From NCBI GenBank assembly GCA_905183005.1, contig CAJJDO010000055.1, positions 168,968-232,967 on the forward strand: a DNA stretch of 64,000 nucleotides, written 5' to 3'. The translations under genes and the position numbers were made by a program. The notes under the pieces were generated by a model. It saw only the letters and a program-made list of their open reading frames with translations. It had not been told where the DNA came from and did not search any database. Shown here in pieces: positions 46,474 to 57,353 of the stretch. Numbering within the stretch: position 1 is the stretch's first letter; each line of letters begins with the position of its first letter. Source of the stretch: Paramecium pentaurelia (taxonomy: Eukaryota > Ciliophora > Oligohymenophorea > Peniculida > Parameciidae).

Positions 46474-48419
46474 TATTTTTATTTTTATTCCTCCTTCTCT
46501 TTCTAAATTTTCTACATCTCTTCAATAGACATTTCAGGTTTCATTGCAGGAAACAGAAGAACTTCTTAAATGTTTTGAGTATCTGTTAATAACATCACAA
46601 ATCTATCAATACCAAGACCCCATCCTGCAGTTCTAAAATTAAATATTTAATAATAATTACGGTGGTAAAGCATGTTCTAATGATTTAATGAATCCTTCAT
46701 CATATCCCATAGCTTCATCATCACCTTTGGCAGCATCTTCAACTTACTTTTAGAATAATGCTTTTTAAACAAATGGATCATTTAATTCTGTATAGGCATT
46801 ACACAATTCATGATAATTAACAAAGAGTTCAAATCTATGTTGTTTATTATTATTAATACCTTTCAGTTAAACCTGGATATTATCTATGTACTTTGCTTAA
46901 TGGACTCATCAATTATGGATGATCAATTAAAAAAGTTGGATTCTTAAAATTGACTTCTAAGAAATGACCAACTAATTTATCAATCAATCTTGCAGTAGTC
47001 CTTGGATTAGAACATTCAACTTTATGTTTTTTTGCTTATTAATTAAAGAAGGCATTAGCTTCTTCACTTTCCAAAACTTCAGGTAATTTTTCACCTAATT
47101 TTTTTTCTAATTCAGCCATCATAGAAACTCTTGGCCAAGGTGGTGTGAAATCAAGTTCTATGAAATCTTCTTCATTTTCTTTAAAATGACCAGATTTAAT
47201 ATCATGTTCTGTAAGTGTGATAGTAGGATTATCACCCTTATGAATTTTGAATTTATAGCTTCCTTTCAACTTTAAAACAATTGATGACAAGACTTCTTCA
47301 GTAACAGTCATGAGATCATTATAATCACAGTAAGCCCAATAAAATTCCATAGCTGTGAATTCAGGATTATGAGTTTAATCAATTCCCTCATTTCTAAAGT
47401 TTTTACCTATTTCATAGACTCTATCTAATCCACCAACAATTAACATCTTCAAATATAATTCTGGTGCAACTCTCATGAATAAATCTCTATGTAATGAGTT
47501 ATGGAATGTTTTAAAAGGTTTAGCAGTAGCTCCTCCTTAGATAACATTTAAAGAGGGAGTCTCAACTTCTATAAATCCTTTACCATCAAAATATTCTCTT
47601 AATTATTTAATAACTGCTGATCTTGTAAGGAATATTTCTCTTACTTTCTTATTCATAATCAAATCCAAATATCTCATTCTATATCTTTATTCATGATCTT
47701 TGAATCCAAAATGAGCTGTAGGTAACATATGTAATGTAGGTGATAACAATTGAATGATGCCTGGTGCAATACTTAATTCTCCTGCTTTTGTTAAACAAGG
47801 ATTTCCTTTTACTCCAATAATATCTCCTCTTTTAATCAAAGTATGAATTTTTTCAAAGCTTAATTCTTGGTCTTTGTGATTACCTTCATTTGCCATAACT
47901 TAAATTTTTGTTCCTTCACCTTATAAGTCATAAAACATAAGTTTTGCTCCCATAGATCTAATGGTAACCACTCTTCCTGCCACAGAGACAACATCCTCAT
48001 GAATTTTGCCTTTTTCTGTGCAAATTGGACCATACTTATCTCTAAATTGAGCTATTGTTAAATCCACATGGAATTTGTGAGGGTATGGATTTCTATTTTA
48101 AATAAAATTAAATACGGGTCTTTAGTTTGTTTAAGTGCTAATACTTATTTTGATCTATTCTCATGAAAGAGACGAGGATCTACTTCTTCTTCATCTTCTT
48201 ATTAGATCTTTTCTAATATTGATAACAATTATTAATACTTGGTTTTTTTTTTTCTGCAGCATTCTCTTGTTATTATACTTTTTCAGCTTCTTTTTCAGCT
48301 TTCTTCTTTTCCTTCTCCTCTAACTTTTTAAGATATTTCTATTGGGATTTACTAATGGCTTGCTCTCCGACTTGCTCTTTGGTTTACTCTCCGGCTGGTG
48401 GTACTTAAGGTTGATCCAT
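46431..48419 (-). CDS. KARS: lysyl-tRNA synthetase, class II
   Basis: A 628-aa enzyme that charges tRNA-Lys. The N-terminal extension (Lys/Glu/Gln-rich, typical of eukaryotic KARS) is followed by the anticodon-binding OB fold (VVSVAGRVVTIRSMGAKLMF) and the catalytic core: motif 2 YEIGKNFRNEGIDQTHNPEF, TAMEFYWAYCDYNDLM, and motif 3 GWGLGIDRFVM with DTQNIQEVLLFPAMKPE. Introns on the minus strand: 48213-48238, 48093-48115, 46835-46859 and 46633-46660. The C-terminus is unusual: after the normal end it reads EKEEQKQK and then 14 consecutive Gln encoded by TAA/TAG, before TGA 46431-46433. Confidence 0.95.
46434..46475 (-). repeat. (TAA)n microsatellite read as polyglutamine
   Basis: On the minus strand twelve perfect TAA units, preceded by TAG and TAA, lie in frame at the end of the lysyl-tRNA synthetase gene, directly before its TGA. 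Under the ciliate code this is a Gln tract; under the standard code it would look like a 3' UTR repeat. Confidence 0.85.
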
Positions 48420-48640
48420 TGAAAAATAAAAAAGACTTCGAAATGTTAATTTTGAAATATTTAAACAAGATTTTAGCATTGAAATTTTCTTCTTAAACAT
48501 GTATATATATATATAAATTAGACCATATTTATGATCCATTAAGAGATTATTGATTGCATATTAATTATTAAAATGAGAATGTTTAGAATTGATTTTACAT
48601 GTTTTATTTTACTTATTTAATTATTTTTATATTATATATT

Positions 48641-49048
48641 ATGGGGGATTTAGATGATACCCAGAACAATATGTTATTGCATTCTTTGGTTAATCAAAGT
48701 AGAATTAATGAAAGCATCAATTATATAAATCTATTAGACTTGATGAATAAATATAATCCAGGACCTGCAATTAAAAAAACTATTGTAAATGATTAAGATT
48801 TCATTGATGAATTAGAACAATTCTTAGATTAATTGGATCAACCAAAAAAATAAAAATTTTATGAAGAGTCAATGATTCTATTTGATGATAATGATAATCA
48901 TTCAATTTTGGAGTTAAATAATTTAAATAATATTAACAATAAATTAGAAACCTAATCCTCTAAATATCAGGATGGTTGGTTAGACAAACTACCAATTAAA
49001 CATGAATTTGATGATTTAGAAGAATTGGAGAAAATACTATCTTAATGA
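48641..49048 (+). CDS. unknown 135-aa acidic protein
   Basis: An intronless frame from ATG 48641 to TGA 49046-49048. The protein is acidic and Asn/Asp/Glu/Leu-rich (DFIDELEQFLDQLDQPKK, ending KHEFDDLEELEKILSQ), with no recognised domain. An in-frame ATG at 48599 would add 14 very hydrophobic residues but lies in sequence that looks like promoter, so the shorter start is preferred. It might be a small adaptor or regulator; nothing supports a specific role. Confidence 0.65.
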
Positions 49049-49371
49049 TGATATATATATATATATATAAATATATTTTGTAATTAAAAAAATTAAAGGT
49101 TGATAAATAATTTATAATATAATTCTGATATGATTATCCAACCTTATATTACTAAACATTATTAAATTAGAATTTTCTCAAATTATTCTAAATCATTAGA
49201 TATATAATGATAAACTCAGATTATTTATATAATAATAATTTATTGTAATGAATATTATATAATAATCTTAATATTTAAAAAATGAATCAATTATTTGAAA
49301 TAAAATAATTTAGAATATGATTAAATTAAATGAATGATCATTTTAATGAATTTTATACACAGTAAATCTGA
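49049..49371. other. convergent intergenic region with TA microsatellite
   Basis: About 320 bp of AT-rich sequence between convergent stops. It begins with an (AT)n run at 49051-49070. No gene is seen. Confidence 0.5.
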
Positions 49372-51076
49372 TCAAATTATTAATTCATCTTTATTATACT
49401 TATTTTTATTTTCCAATTCTTAGATTTTTTGTCTTTTAATACCTAGATGAGAATATTCAGTCTAAAGATCTAAAGTATTGATTTTAATTTCTTAAAATTA
49501 TTTTTCAATTTACCTAATAATTTATATTTATTAATTTATACAAAATATCATATTCTTAAGTAATGAATAATTGCAATAATTTATAATAAGCAAATAAAGC
49601 ATAATTTTTTTGATGATTTTCCAATTTGCATTATTCTAATTTTTATAATCCTTGAAATCCAACATTCATAATTCTTTAACAAACCTTTCTTTTACTTACT
49701 CCTAAAACAGAAACAGCTTCTAAAAATGTTAAAGTTTATTAAAAATTTAATTCTTTTAGACATTAAAGAGTTATTTCATAATATGAATTATTCATTTATT
49801 CTAGTTTCTTTTGACTAGATTTCTTATACTATTTTGGATCTTTTTATTATTCATTGTATATTGTTTCAATGTATTTAGCATGAAATTTAAAACATATTAA
49901 TTATTCATCAGATGTTAAATGATTTAAGAATTACATCATATATACATCTAATTCTTTAAAAAATTATAAAGCTAATAAATTAAGATCATTTACTATGATT
50001 GTTTTAGAAAATTAATCCATTAATTTTAAGAATAGTTTTTCCATTTCTGTAATTTTAAATGGTTCTGTTCTTAATTCTAAATCTTTAACTAATTTTAATA
50101 ATTCATCTTCACTTAATTCATTCTTAATTTCAGAATTATTATTATTTTAAGTATTATTATTTTCTTGATTTTTCTAAATTATTTCTTCTTCTTAATCATT
50201 TAAATTATTATCTATTTGATCAATCATTTATTAATTAGGATATAATTATTACATGACTGATTTATTTATTTAATTAAGCCATTAAGCATCTAAATATTAT
50301 AATTCAACAGTCAGATATTAATTAATATTAATTAGTTATTCTAAACTTAATTCTAATTGATATAACCTTCTTAATATAGCAATGAGTAAATCTTCATTTA
50401 ATACTTTCTCATTAAAAGATCTATACTTTAAGATTTTGTATATGGTATGATATTCATATTAATGAGTATATTTATAAATTGATTATTCTATTTTATTGAC
50501 AATTATTTCTCTATCAGGTAATTAACCTTCAAGAGAATCTAATATATCATAAAATTTAGAAATGTTTTTGCCATTTAATTAAAACTCCCAATTTTAAGAC
50601 CACTCTTCTAAATCTTATTTTGATCCATGTTTAACAATGATTTATAATAATCTAAGTTTGTTTTCTTCAGTTATTGATAATTATTTATTTTTATATGCTT
50701 CAAGTACCATCTTTTCAATACGATCATTTTCATAAAATTAGAGTAAATTGAACATTAATTAACTAGTATTGTTATTTACTAATTTTGCAATAAATTCTTA
50801 ATTTGAAGAAAACTCATCAGAAGTTATTTTAAGTTTCGATAGACGTTTGAGTATAGGTTCTGTAACATCAACATATTAACTTACGTCATTATTCAAACTA
50901 ATTAATTCTGCAATTGAATGAGCATGTCTAATCTATTTTTCTGCTTGTTCTCTAATAGTTGATTTTTGTTATTCAAATTGTCTATTTAATTCATCAATTT
51001 ATATTGGAATACGAGGTTTAATTTGTCGAGCATACTAAAATAAGATTTTCTAGTTTAATAATTTCCAAATTTACAT
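49372..51076 (-). CDS. 558-aa helical protein, function unknown
   Basis: A soluble, Gln/Asn/Leu/Glu-rich protein with long helical stretches (RQFEQQKSTIREQAEKQIRH near residue 30; LFFKELDVYMMQFLNHL-type repeats later). Near the C-terminus LTFLEAVSVLGVSKRKVCQR reads like a helix-turn-helix, but this is weak. One intron, 49514-49541 (28 nt, minus strand), is needed; it was preferred over a 23-nt alternative at 49491-49513 because it yields QTEYSHLGIKRQKIQELENK before TGA 49372-49374. No membrane segment or catalytic motif. The family was not recognised. Confidence 0.7.
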
Positions 51077-51287
51077 CACAAATTAAATATAAATATATTC
51101 CTGTTAATTTTTTCAAAATGAAAGTAAATTCATTAGATTAAAAATATAATGATCAACTAATTTATAAAATAAGAATTATTATTATTAGTGTTTCTAGTTT
51201 ATTAATTTAACTAAATTAGTTAAATAATCGATTTCATTATTTGTTATTCAATGATGTCATCAATCAAAGTATATAATTTCTATAAAA

Positions 51288-51311
51288 TTATTATTATTAT
51301 TATTATTATTA
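51288..51311 (+). repeat. (ATT)n microsatellite in the protease promoter
   Basis: About eight ATT/TAT units lie immediately upstream of the protease start codon at 51317, in its presumed promoter or 5' UTR. Confidence 0.7.
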
Positions 51312-51316
51312 ATACA

Positions 51317-52266
51317 ATGTAGAAAATTTTATCTTTGTTTGCTGCTGCTTTATTATTAAGTGGTTTAGCATTTTACACTTAAAATGAAGATTCAAACTCA
51401 TTTAAAACTTGGTAGAAGAAATATAATAAGTTATATACTTAAACTGAAGAAACATATAGATAGATTATATTCAATTAAAATGTTGAATTAATCAATAAAC
51501 ATAACTCAAATCCAAATAAAAGTTATAGTATGGCAATCAATTAATTTGTTGATTTAACTGATGAAGAATTCTAATCAATGTATTTAGGAAAACCAACTTT
51601 TGTTAATATTGATAACATTGAATTAAGTTCTGGAAATAATCTAGGAGAAGCTGATTGGTCTAGCAAAATGAATCCTATTAAGAATTAGGGTAATTGTGGT
51701 TCATGTTGGACATTCTCTGCTATTGGTGCTGTTGAAGGATTCTTAATTATAAGAAAAGGATTCAAAGGAGTGTTATCTGAATAATAATTAGTTGATTGTG
51801 CTGTTGATGCAGGAGAAGGATGTAATGGAGGTAATTCAGACTTGGCATTAGATTATATTGCTGAAGTTGGTTCTGTTTATGAAAGAGATTATGAATATGT
51901 AAATAATATTAAATATCTTAATAGACTGCAAGAGATGGAGTTTGTAAAGTAAAATAAGGAAAAGTTAGAATTTCTGGAAGAGAAAACTATGGTCCAAATG
52001 AAGATGCTATTAAAAAGGGAATCTAAAATTATCCATTATCTGTGAGTGTTGATGCCTCTTATTGGAAATTCTATGATCAAGGAGTATATGATGGACCATG
52101 TAGAGATGATTTTCATAATCATGCTGTTGTAGCTGTTGGTTTTGATTATGAAGGAAATTGGAAGATTAGAAACTCATGGGGTGAAGGTTGGGGAGAATCA
52201 GGACATATTTGGTTGAAACCAGGTAACTCTTGTGCAGTCATGACTAGAGTAGATGGAGCCATATGA
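51317..52266 (+). CDS. papain-family cysteine protease (cathepsin L-like)
   Basis: A 307-aa preproenzyme. Signal peptide (LSLFAAALLLSGLAF), inhibitory I29 propeptide (FKTWQKKYNKLY, INQFVDLTDEEFQ), then the mature domain. It has the catalytic Cys in KNQGNCGSCWTFSAIGA, the Cys-rich CAVDAGEGCNGGNS, the His in FHNHAVVAVGFDYEG and the Asn in KIRNSWGEGWGESG. All three catalytic residues are present, so it should be active, probably in lysosomes or food vacuoles. One intron, 51899-51924 (26 nt). The stop is TGA 52264-52266. It converges on the HSF-like gene with 57 bp between stops. Confidence 0.95.
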
Positions 52267-52323
52267 TAATATTTAATATTTATTTGATTTTCAAATTTAT
52301 CCTATCATTAAGTACTTCATTAC

Positions 52324-53188
52324 TCAAATGTCTAAGTAGTTACTAAAAGCACTAAAACTTTAATTTAAATCGAATTCTCCTGGACTATTTGATTGTACTT
52401 TACTGTTTCCATTAGATAGAAAGTTTCTATCTAAAAAGAAAGTAAATTGCTACTATGATTCTTGTTATTAATATAATTTGTAAGCATCTAAAATCATTTA
52501 ACTTTCAGTTGATTATGATAGTGTTTTTGCTACTATTACCAGACTTCTTTCTATTATTTTTTCTATTCAAAACATAATATTTTCAATTACTATATTTTTA
52601 ATCTTGTATATTAAAATAGAAACAAAAACAAAATCGTTCTAATTTTCTAAATCGTATTCTTTAAAATATTCTTTCTTTTAAATAAGCCAAATATTATCTC
52701 TAAAACTTTTAGTAAAGTAAATTTTAAGCCTCAATTAGTTATTTAATTTATTGCATGATGTTTTTTTAACTTTCTCTAATCTCATATAATATATTGTAGT
52801 CTCTAATTAATTCGCTTTTGAAATCCTATATCTCAACTTGCCTTATCTAAATTCTTGGAAGTTATTCTGAATTAATATTGAAATTAGGGTTTATATATAG
52901 TATTTTTCCTTTATTGTATTTTTTTGAAGAAAACCCATACAAATTTAATGATCTTTTAATAAATAATAGGATACCTTCTGAAACTATTAAAATTAGTATG
53001 TCTATAGTTTTCTTTCAATACTTAATTCTTGAATTTATCCATATCATTAATAATGAAACCATTTTTATCAAGATAGATTTGTAAAATATCACTATATTTA
53101 TTATTCTAGAGTAGTTTAAATAATTTACTAGGAGAATAGATTTAAGTTTAAACATAAAACCATTTTTAGAGTTTCTTGATTTAACCAT
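52324..53188 (-). CDS. heat-shock-factor-like protein B
   Basis: A 263-aa protein with an N-terminal HSF-type DNA-binding domain: GFMFKLKSILLNNKYSDILQ, YLDKNGFIINDMDKFKNQVL, and the recognition helix region YRHTNFNSFRRSLNLYGF. A short coiled coil and a Ser/Asn/Gln-rich tail ending SFSAFSNYLDI follow. Introns on the minus strand: 53106-53128, 52953-52974 and 52563-52590. The third removes an in-frame TGA at 52567-52569. The second sits at the same codon as in the neighbouring HSF-like gene A. The first 40 codons lie inside the duplicated 1124-bp segment. The stop is TGA 52324-52326. Family firm, targets unknown. Confidence 0.85.
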
Positions 53189-54192
53189 TAGCCTAAGAAA
53201 ACTAATATGTTATTAATTTATAGTTTGTATTAATTTAGAAAAGAAATAATTCCTAATTTTTTGTATCAAAAATAGATAAATTAGTTTAAAGTATTAAATA
53301 TTTGATAATATTGCTTCATAGTAAATTTTATGTATCACAAATTAAGATAATTACTTATATTACTAACACTTTAAACTTCCATTAAATCCAAATCACTACT
53401 CTCATTTTAATCTTATGTGTCACAGAGTTCTAAAATTTCAGGACTTCTTAAATTTAAATTTGGGATTTTGATATCAAATATTGAGTTATTTATTAATGGG
53501 TAGGTATAGAATTATTATTTAAAGGTTTATTAAGATATATCTCCAATACAAGGACATTCTTAAAAAGAATTAGCTTCTTTCCATTTCTAATATAAGAACC
53601 TTTCTATTTTTAAGATACAATATATATATACTGTATTTCTTATTTGTAATATTAAGATGGAATTTCCATACAAATTTCCCTACTTTTTTTCCTTTAGTTT
53701 ATCCATTAACTCTTATTCTTACATAATCCTATCATAATAAATGAAAAATACAAGCATAGCCTTCTTAATATTTTTTTGAATCTCTTATTATCTATCAATG
53801 ATTTATCTTATTTAACTTTACATAATTTGTTGATTTCTTTAAATATCTTTAACTTGTAATTTTAACAAATATAATTCTTGATCTGGTGTTAATGAATTTT
53901 TTGTTGAATTTTGTTTCATTTAAAGTCCCTCATTATTTTTACTATCAAATTGATTATGCTAAAATTTCATTAAACCTTCTGATGTCCTTGAAAACTCAAA
54001 TCCATACATATTTAATTATCTATTTAATACATACATTATTAACCTTTTAAAACTAGCCATATTGGAATGTTTAAAATGGTTCTTTAATATTTGACTTTAA
54101 AATTCATTTAAATTAAGTATGATGAAACCATTATTAGACTCTAAGACTTTTATGATATTGTAGTACTCAGAACTCTAATTTTTATTCAAAAA
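53069..54192. repeat. exact direct repeat, copy 1 (1124 bp)
   Basis: This segment appears identical to 54194-55317, read side by side. The two are separated by a single N at 54193. Copy 1 ends inside the first intron of HSF-like gene A and begins inside a codon of HSF-like gene B. Breakpoints inside both genes plus the N suggest two overlapping contigs joined without merging, not a biological duplication. Confidence 0.9.
53335..54192 (-). pseudogene. 5'-truncated second copy of HSF-like gene A (probable assembly artefact)
   Basis: Copy 1 of the repeat carries exons 2 and 3 of HSF-like gene A (TGA at 53335-53337) but stops within intron 1, so exon 1 and the start codon are missing. The sequence is otherwise the same as at 54460-55317. 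If the repeat is an assembly artefact this entry does not exist in the genome. Confidence 0.75.
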
Positions 54193-54193
54193 N
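54193..54193. other. ambiguous base N at assembly join
   Basis: The only N noticed in the window lies exactly between the two identical 1124-bp copies. This is what a gap-joined contig overlap would look like. Confidence 0.85.
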
Positions 54194-55317
54194 CAAGATA
54201 GATTTGTAAAATATCACTATATTTATTATTCTAGAGTAGTTTAAATAATTTACTAGGAGAATAGATTTAAGTTTAAACATAAAACCATTTTTAGAGTTTC
54301 TTGATTTAACCATTAGCCTAAGAAAACTAATATGTTATTAATTTATAGTTTGTATTAATTTAGAAAAGAAATAATTCCTAATTTTTTGTATCAAAAATAG
54401 ATAAATTAGTTTAAAGTATTAAATATTTGATAATATTGCTTCATAGTAAATTTTATGTATCACAAATTAAGATAATTACTTATATTACTAACACTTTAAA
54501 CTTCCATTAAATCCAAATCACTACTCTCATTTTAATCTTATGTGTCACAGAGTTCTAAAATTTCAGGACTTCTTAAATTTAAATTTGGGATTTTGATATC
54601 AAATATTGAGTTATTTATTAATGGGTAGGTATAGAATTATTATTTAAAGGTTTATTAAGATATATCTCCAATACAAGGACATTCTTAAAAAGAATTAGCT
54701 TCTTTCCATTTCTAATATAAGAACCTTTCTATTTTTAAGATACAATATATATATACTGTATTTCTTATTTGTAATATTAAGATGGAATTTCCATACAAAT
54801 TTCCCTACTTTTTTTCCTTTAGTTTATCCATTAACTCTTATTCTTACATAATCCTATCATAATAAATGAAAAATACAAGCATAGCCTTCTTAATATTTTT
54901 TTGAATCTCTTATTATCTATCAATGATTTATCTTATTTAACTTTACATAATTTGTTGATTTCTTTAAATATCTTTAACTTGTAATTTTAACAAATATAAT
55001 TCTTGATCTGGTGTTAATGAATTTTTTGTTGAATTTTGTTTCATTTAAAGTCCCTCATTATTTTTACTATCAAATTGATTATGCTAAAATTTCATTAAAC
55101 CTTCTGATGTCCTTGAAAACTCAAATCCATACATATTTAATTATCTATTTAATACATACATTATTAACCTTTTAAAACTAGCCATATTGGAATGTTTAAA
55201 ATGGTTCTTTAATATTTGACTTTAAAATTCATTTAAATTAAGTATGATGAAACCATTATTAGACTCTAAGACTTTTATGATATTGTAGTACTCAGAACTC
55301 TAATTTTTATTCAAAAA
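54194..55317. repeat. exact direct repeat, copy 2 (1124 bp)
   Basis: The second copy of 53069-54192. It contains the 3' part of HSF-like gene A up to its first intron, and at its left end a truncated 5' part of HSF-like gene B (ATG on the minus strand at 54313, cut at 54194). Unique flanking sequence continues into exon 1 of gene A. Confidence 0.9.
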
Positions 55318-55385
55318 AATACATTTAAGAGTTATTTTAAATTGCCAATGAACCCTTTTTCTTTCTTTTGCAAGGAATGATTCAT
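54460..55385 (-). CDS. heat-shock-factor-like protein A
   Basis: A 292-aa protein with an HSF-type DNA-binding domain: GFIGNLKQLLNSSEYYNIIK, SNNGFIILNLNEFQSQILKN, HFKHSNMASFKRQLNMYGFE. The recognition helix SFKRQLNMYGF is canonical. A coiled coil (KLQVKDIQRNQQIMQSQIRQ) and an acidic Ser/Asp/Leu tail (SSDLDLMEVQSVSNISNYLN) follow. Introns on the minus strand: 55300-55322 and 55145-55168. The second splits the same Arg codon as in gene B, so the pair are paralogues arranged head-to-tail. The start ATG is at 55385 and the stop TGA at 54460-54462. Both proteins are short for HSFs. Confidence 0.85.
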
Positions 55386-57353
55386 TAGATAAAATATTTT
55401 AATTTATTTACGGTATATTAAGTAAGTTGATCATTTTAAAAATATATTTGGATTTCATAAGAAATAAAATTCTAATTAAAAGTCATAATGGAAAGTGATC
55501 ATCAATAAACATTTATTTTTATATTTTATTGGAATGCAAATGAACCAAGCTGCTATATATTAAATAAACTATAAATATTTTGAGTAATATAAATGTAATA
55601 TTTTTAAAGCCTATATAGAAAAAGGTTATTTATGTTTAAGTTAGAATGAGAAACTAAGAAAACCCGTTATTTATATAAAATCAATTTAAAACACTTATTG
55701 TAATATGTGAATATAATATTTATAAAGTAGAAGTGAAATTAAATTTCAATTAAATGTTTTAATCAAACATTTTAGATGAGGAATAATTAAATGAAATGTT
55801 ATAAAAAGGTACCAACAAAAATATATAATGTTAATTTAGAACATTTTATTTTTTCAAATAAAAAAGAAATTTTAAATATATACAATATATTTACTCTTTT
55901 ATCTATTTGTAAAAAGAACAGTTTTTATCAATAAATATATCATTCATTTCATATCAATATATATCTATATATTGTTTTAATATATTATTATCAACATTTC
56001 TGAATACATTCATTAATTAATTAATATAAAGTATATTCACTTATGAAATTAATTAGGATTTTGAAATGTGGATTTTCAGATCTAATGAAAATATTTATCA
56101 CAGTGAATAATCAATATCCATTTACAAACTAACCTCTCTCATATTTAATATTTTCTATGGGATAATTTAAGAACTCCTCTTATATAATTTATACGCATTA
56201 TCGTAGTTAAACAAAATACAATTAAATTTACTCACTAATATCTTATTTTTCAAGACCATCTATAATAATATATGGATAATATTTATTCATTCTACCATTT
56301 ATTCTAGTCATAATCATTTTTTTCACAATTACTTAATTACTTATCAATTATTATAATTATAAATAAGATTAATTTTAACAACAAATTACTTTGAAAAACT
56401 ATATTTTTAAGCAAAACAAACTAATTCAATTAATTTACCTAATTTAAGCTTTTATTTATGAATTTTATGATATAATAATAATAAATTTAGTTTTTGAGAT
56501 TACTTTGACTTAGATCTAAGATTAATCAAATATTAATACCATCTTTATTATTATAACACTTTTTTTATTTACTTTATTTGACATTACAAAATTACTGGTA
56601 AATTAAAATAAATTGTCATATTAAATCACAATATAATCCACATTTTATATAACATTTTTGGATCTCATGCTTCATATCCTAAATATTATATAAATTTTAT
56701 TGTATTGTTTTTATTAACTACACTAAATCTATTAAATAACAATCACTTTTATAATATCAATATTGATGTTAATAAATCTATTGAGAAATTTTCATTATTT
56801 AGATTCTAATGCTTATATTATTATAATCATAACCTAAAGTTTAGCCATTGTTTTATCAATAGCTGAATACTTCACCATTCTATTCAATATAACTCATAAT
56901 AATTTTGGAATCTTTTAAATAATTGCTTTACCTTTAATTGTTAATATAATCAAATAATTAAAAAATAGAATTGTAGTTTGTAAAATATTTGATGACCTTA
57001 AAGATTCAAATATAGTATTCTAAATTTTATTTTAGCACCTAGAATCAAATAATAATTAATAAAAGTTACCATTTTCATTATATATAAATTAATAACATTT
57101 ATCTTATTGTCATAATTGTAATTGTTCTTAAAAATAATAAAACTTTGATATTTACTTAAAATTATCAGCAAATGCTTATATATAGTCAAAAATAACAAAC
57201 CATTAAATTATTTAAATGATCTTAATCCATTTATATACAAAAAATTATATTTAAGCATATTCAATTTGCAGTTCCATATTAGAGTATTAAGATTAAACCT
57301 ACAAAAATTAATAAAAAATTTAACCTAATAAATGTATTATGAAAAACTCCTCT
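55386..57353. other. gene-poor 2-kb region
   Basis: The longest stretch without a convincing gene. It is very AT-rich with short homopolymer runs. Scattered minus-strand fragments around 56.75-56.95 kb have weak coding character (LGYDYNNISIRIQIMKIS) but are broken by TGAs, so a decayed gene is possible. No repeat family, tRNA or terminal inverted repeat was recognised. Confidence 0.45.

Noticed and set aside
49491..49513. A 23-nt intron near the end of the 558-aa gene
   Set aside because: Using it gives a poor Ile/Lys-rich tail; the overlapping 28-nt intron at 49514-49541 gives a far more protein-like end.
52567..52569. In-frame TGA in HSF-like gene B taken as a premature stop
   Set aside because: It lies in a typical 28-nt intron (52563-52590) whose removal continues the frame for another 80 codons.
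52328..52870. A 180-codon plus-strand open frame
   Set aside because: It is antisense to the HSF-like gene B, has poor composition (Leu/Phe/Ser-rich, C over G bias), and the minus-strand model with three normal introns and a clear HSF domain explains the region.
53069..55317. The long direct repeat as a transposon or long terminal repeat
   Set aside because: It contains only parts of two HSF-like genes, has no terminal inverted repeats, target-site duplication or transposase, and is joined by an N.
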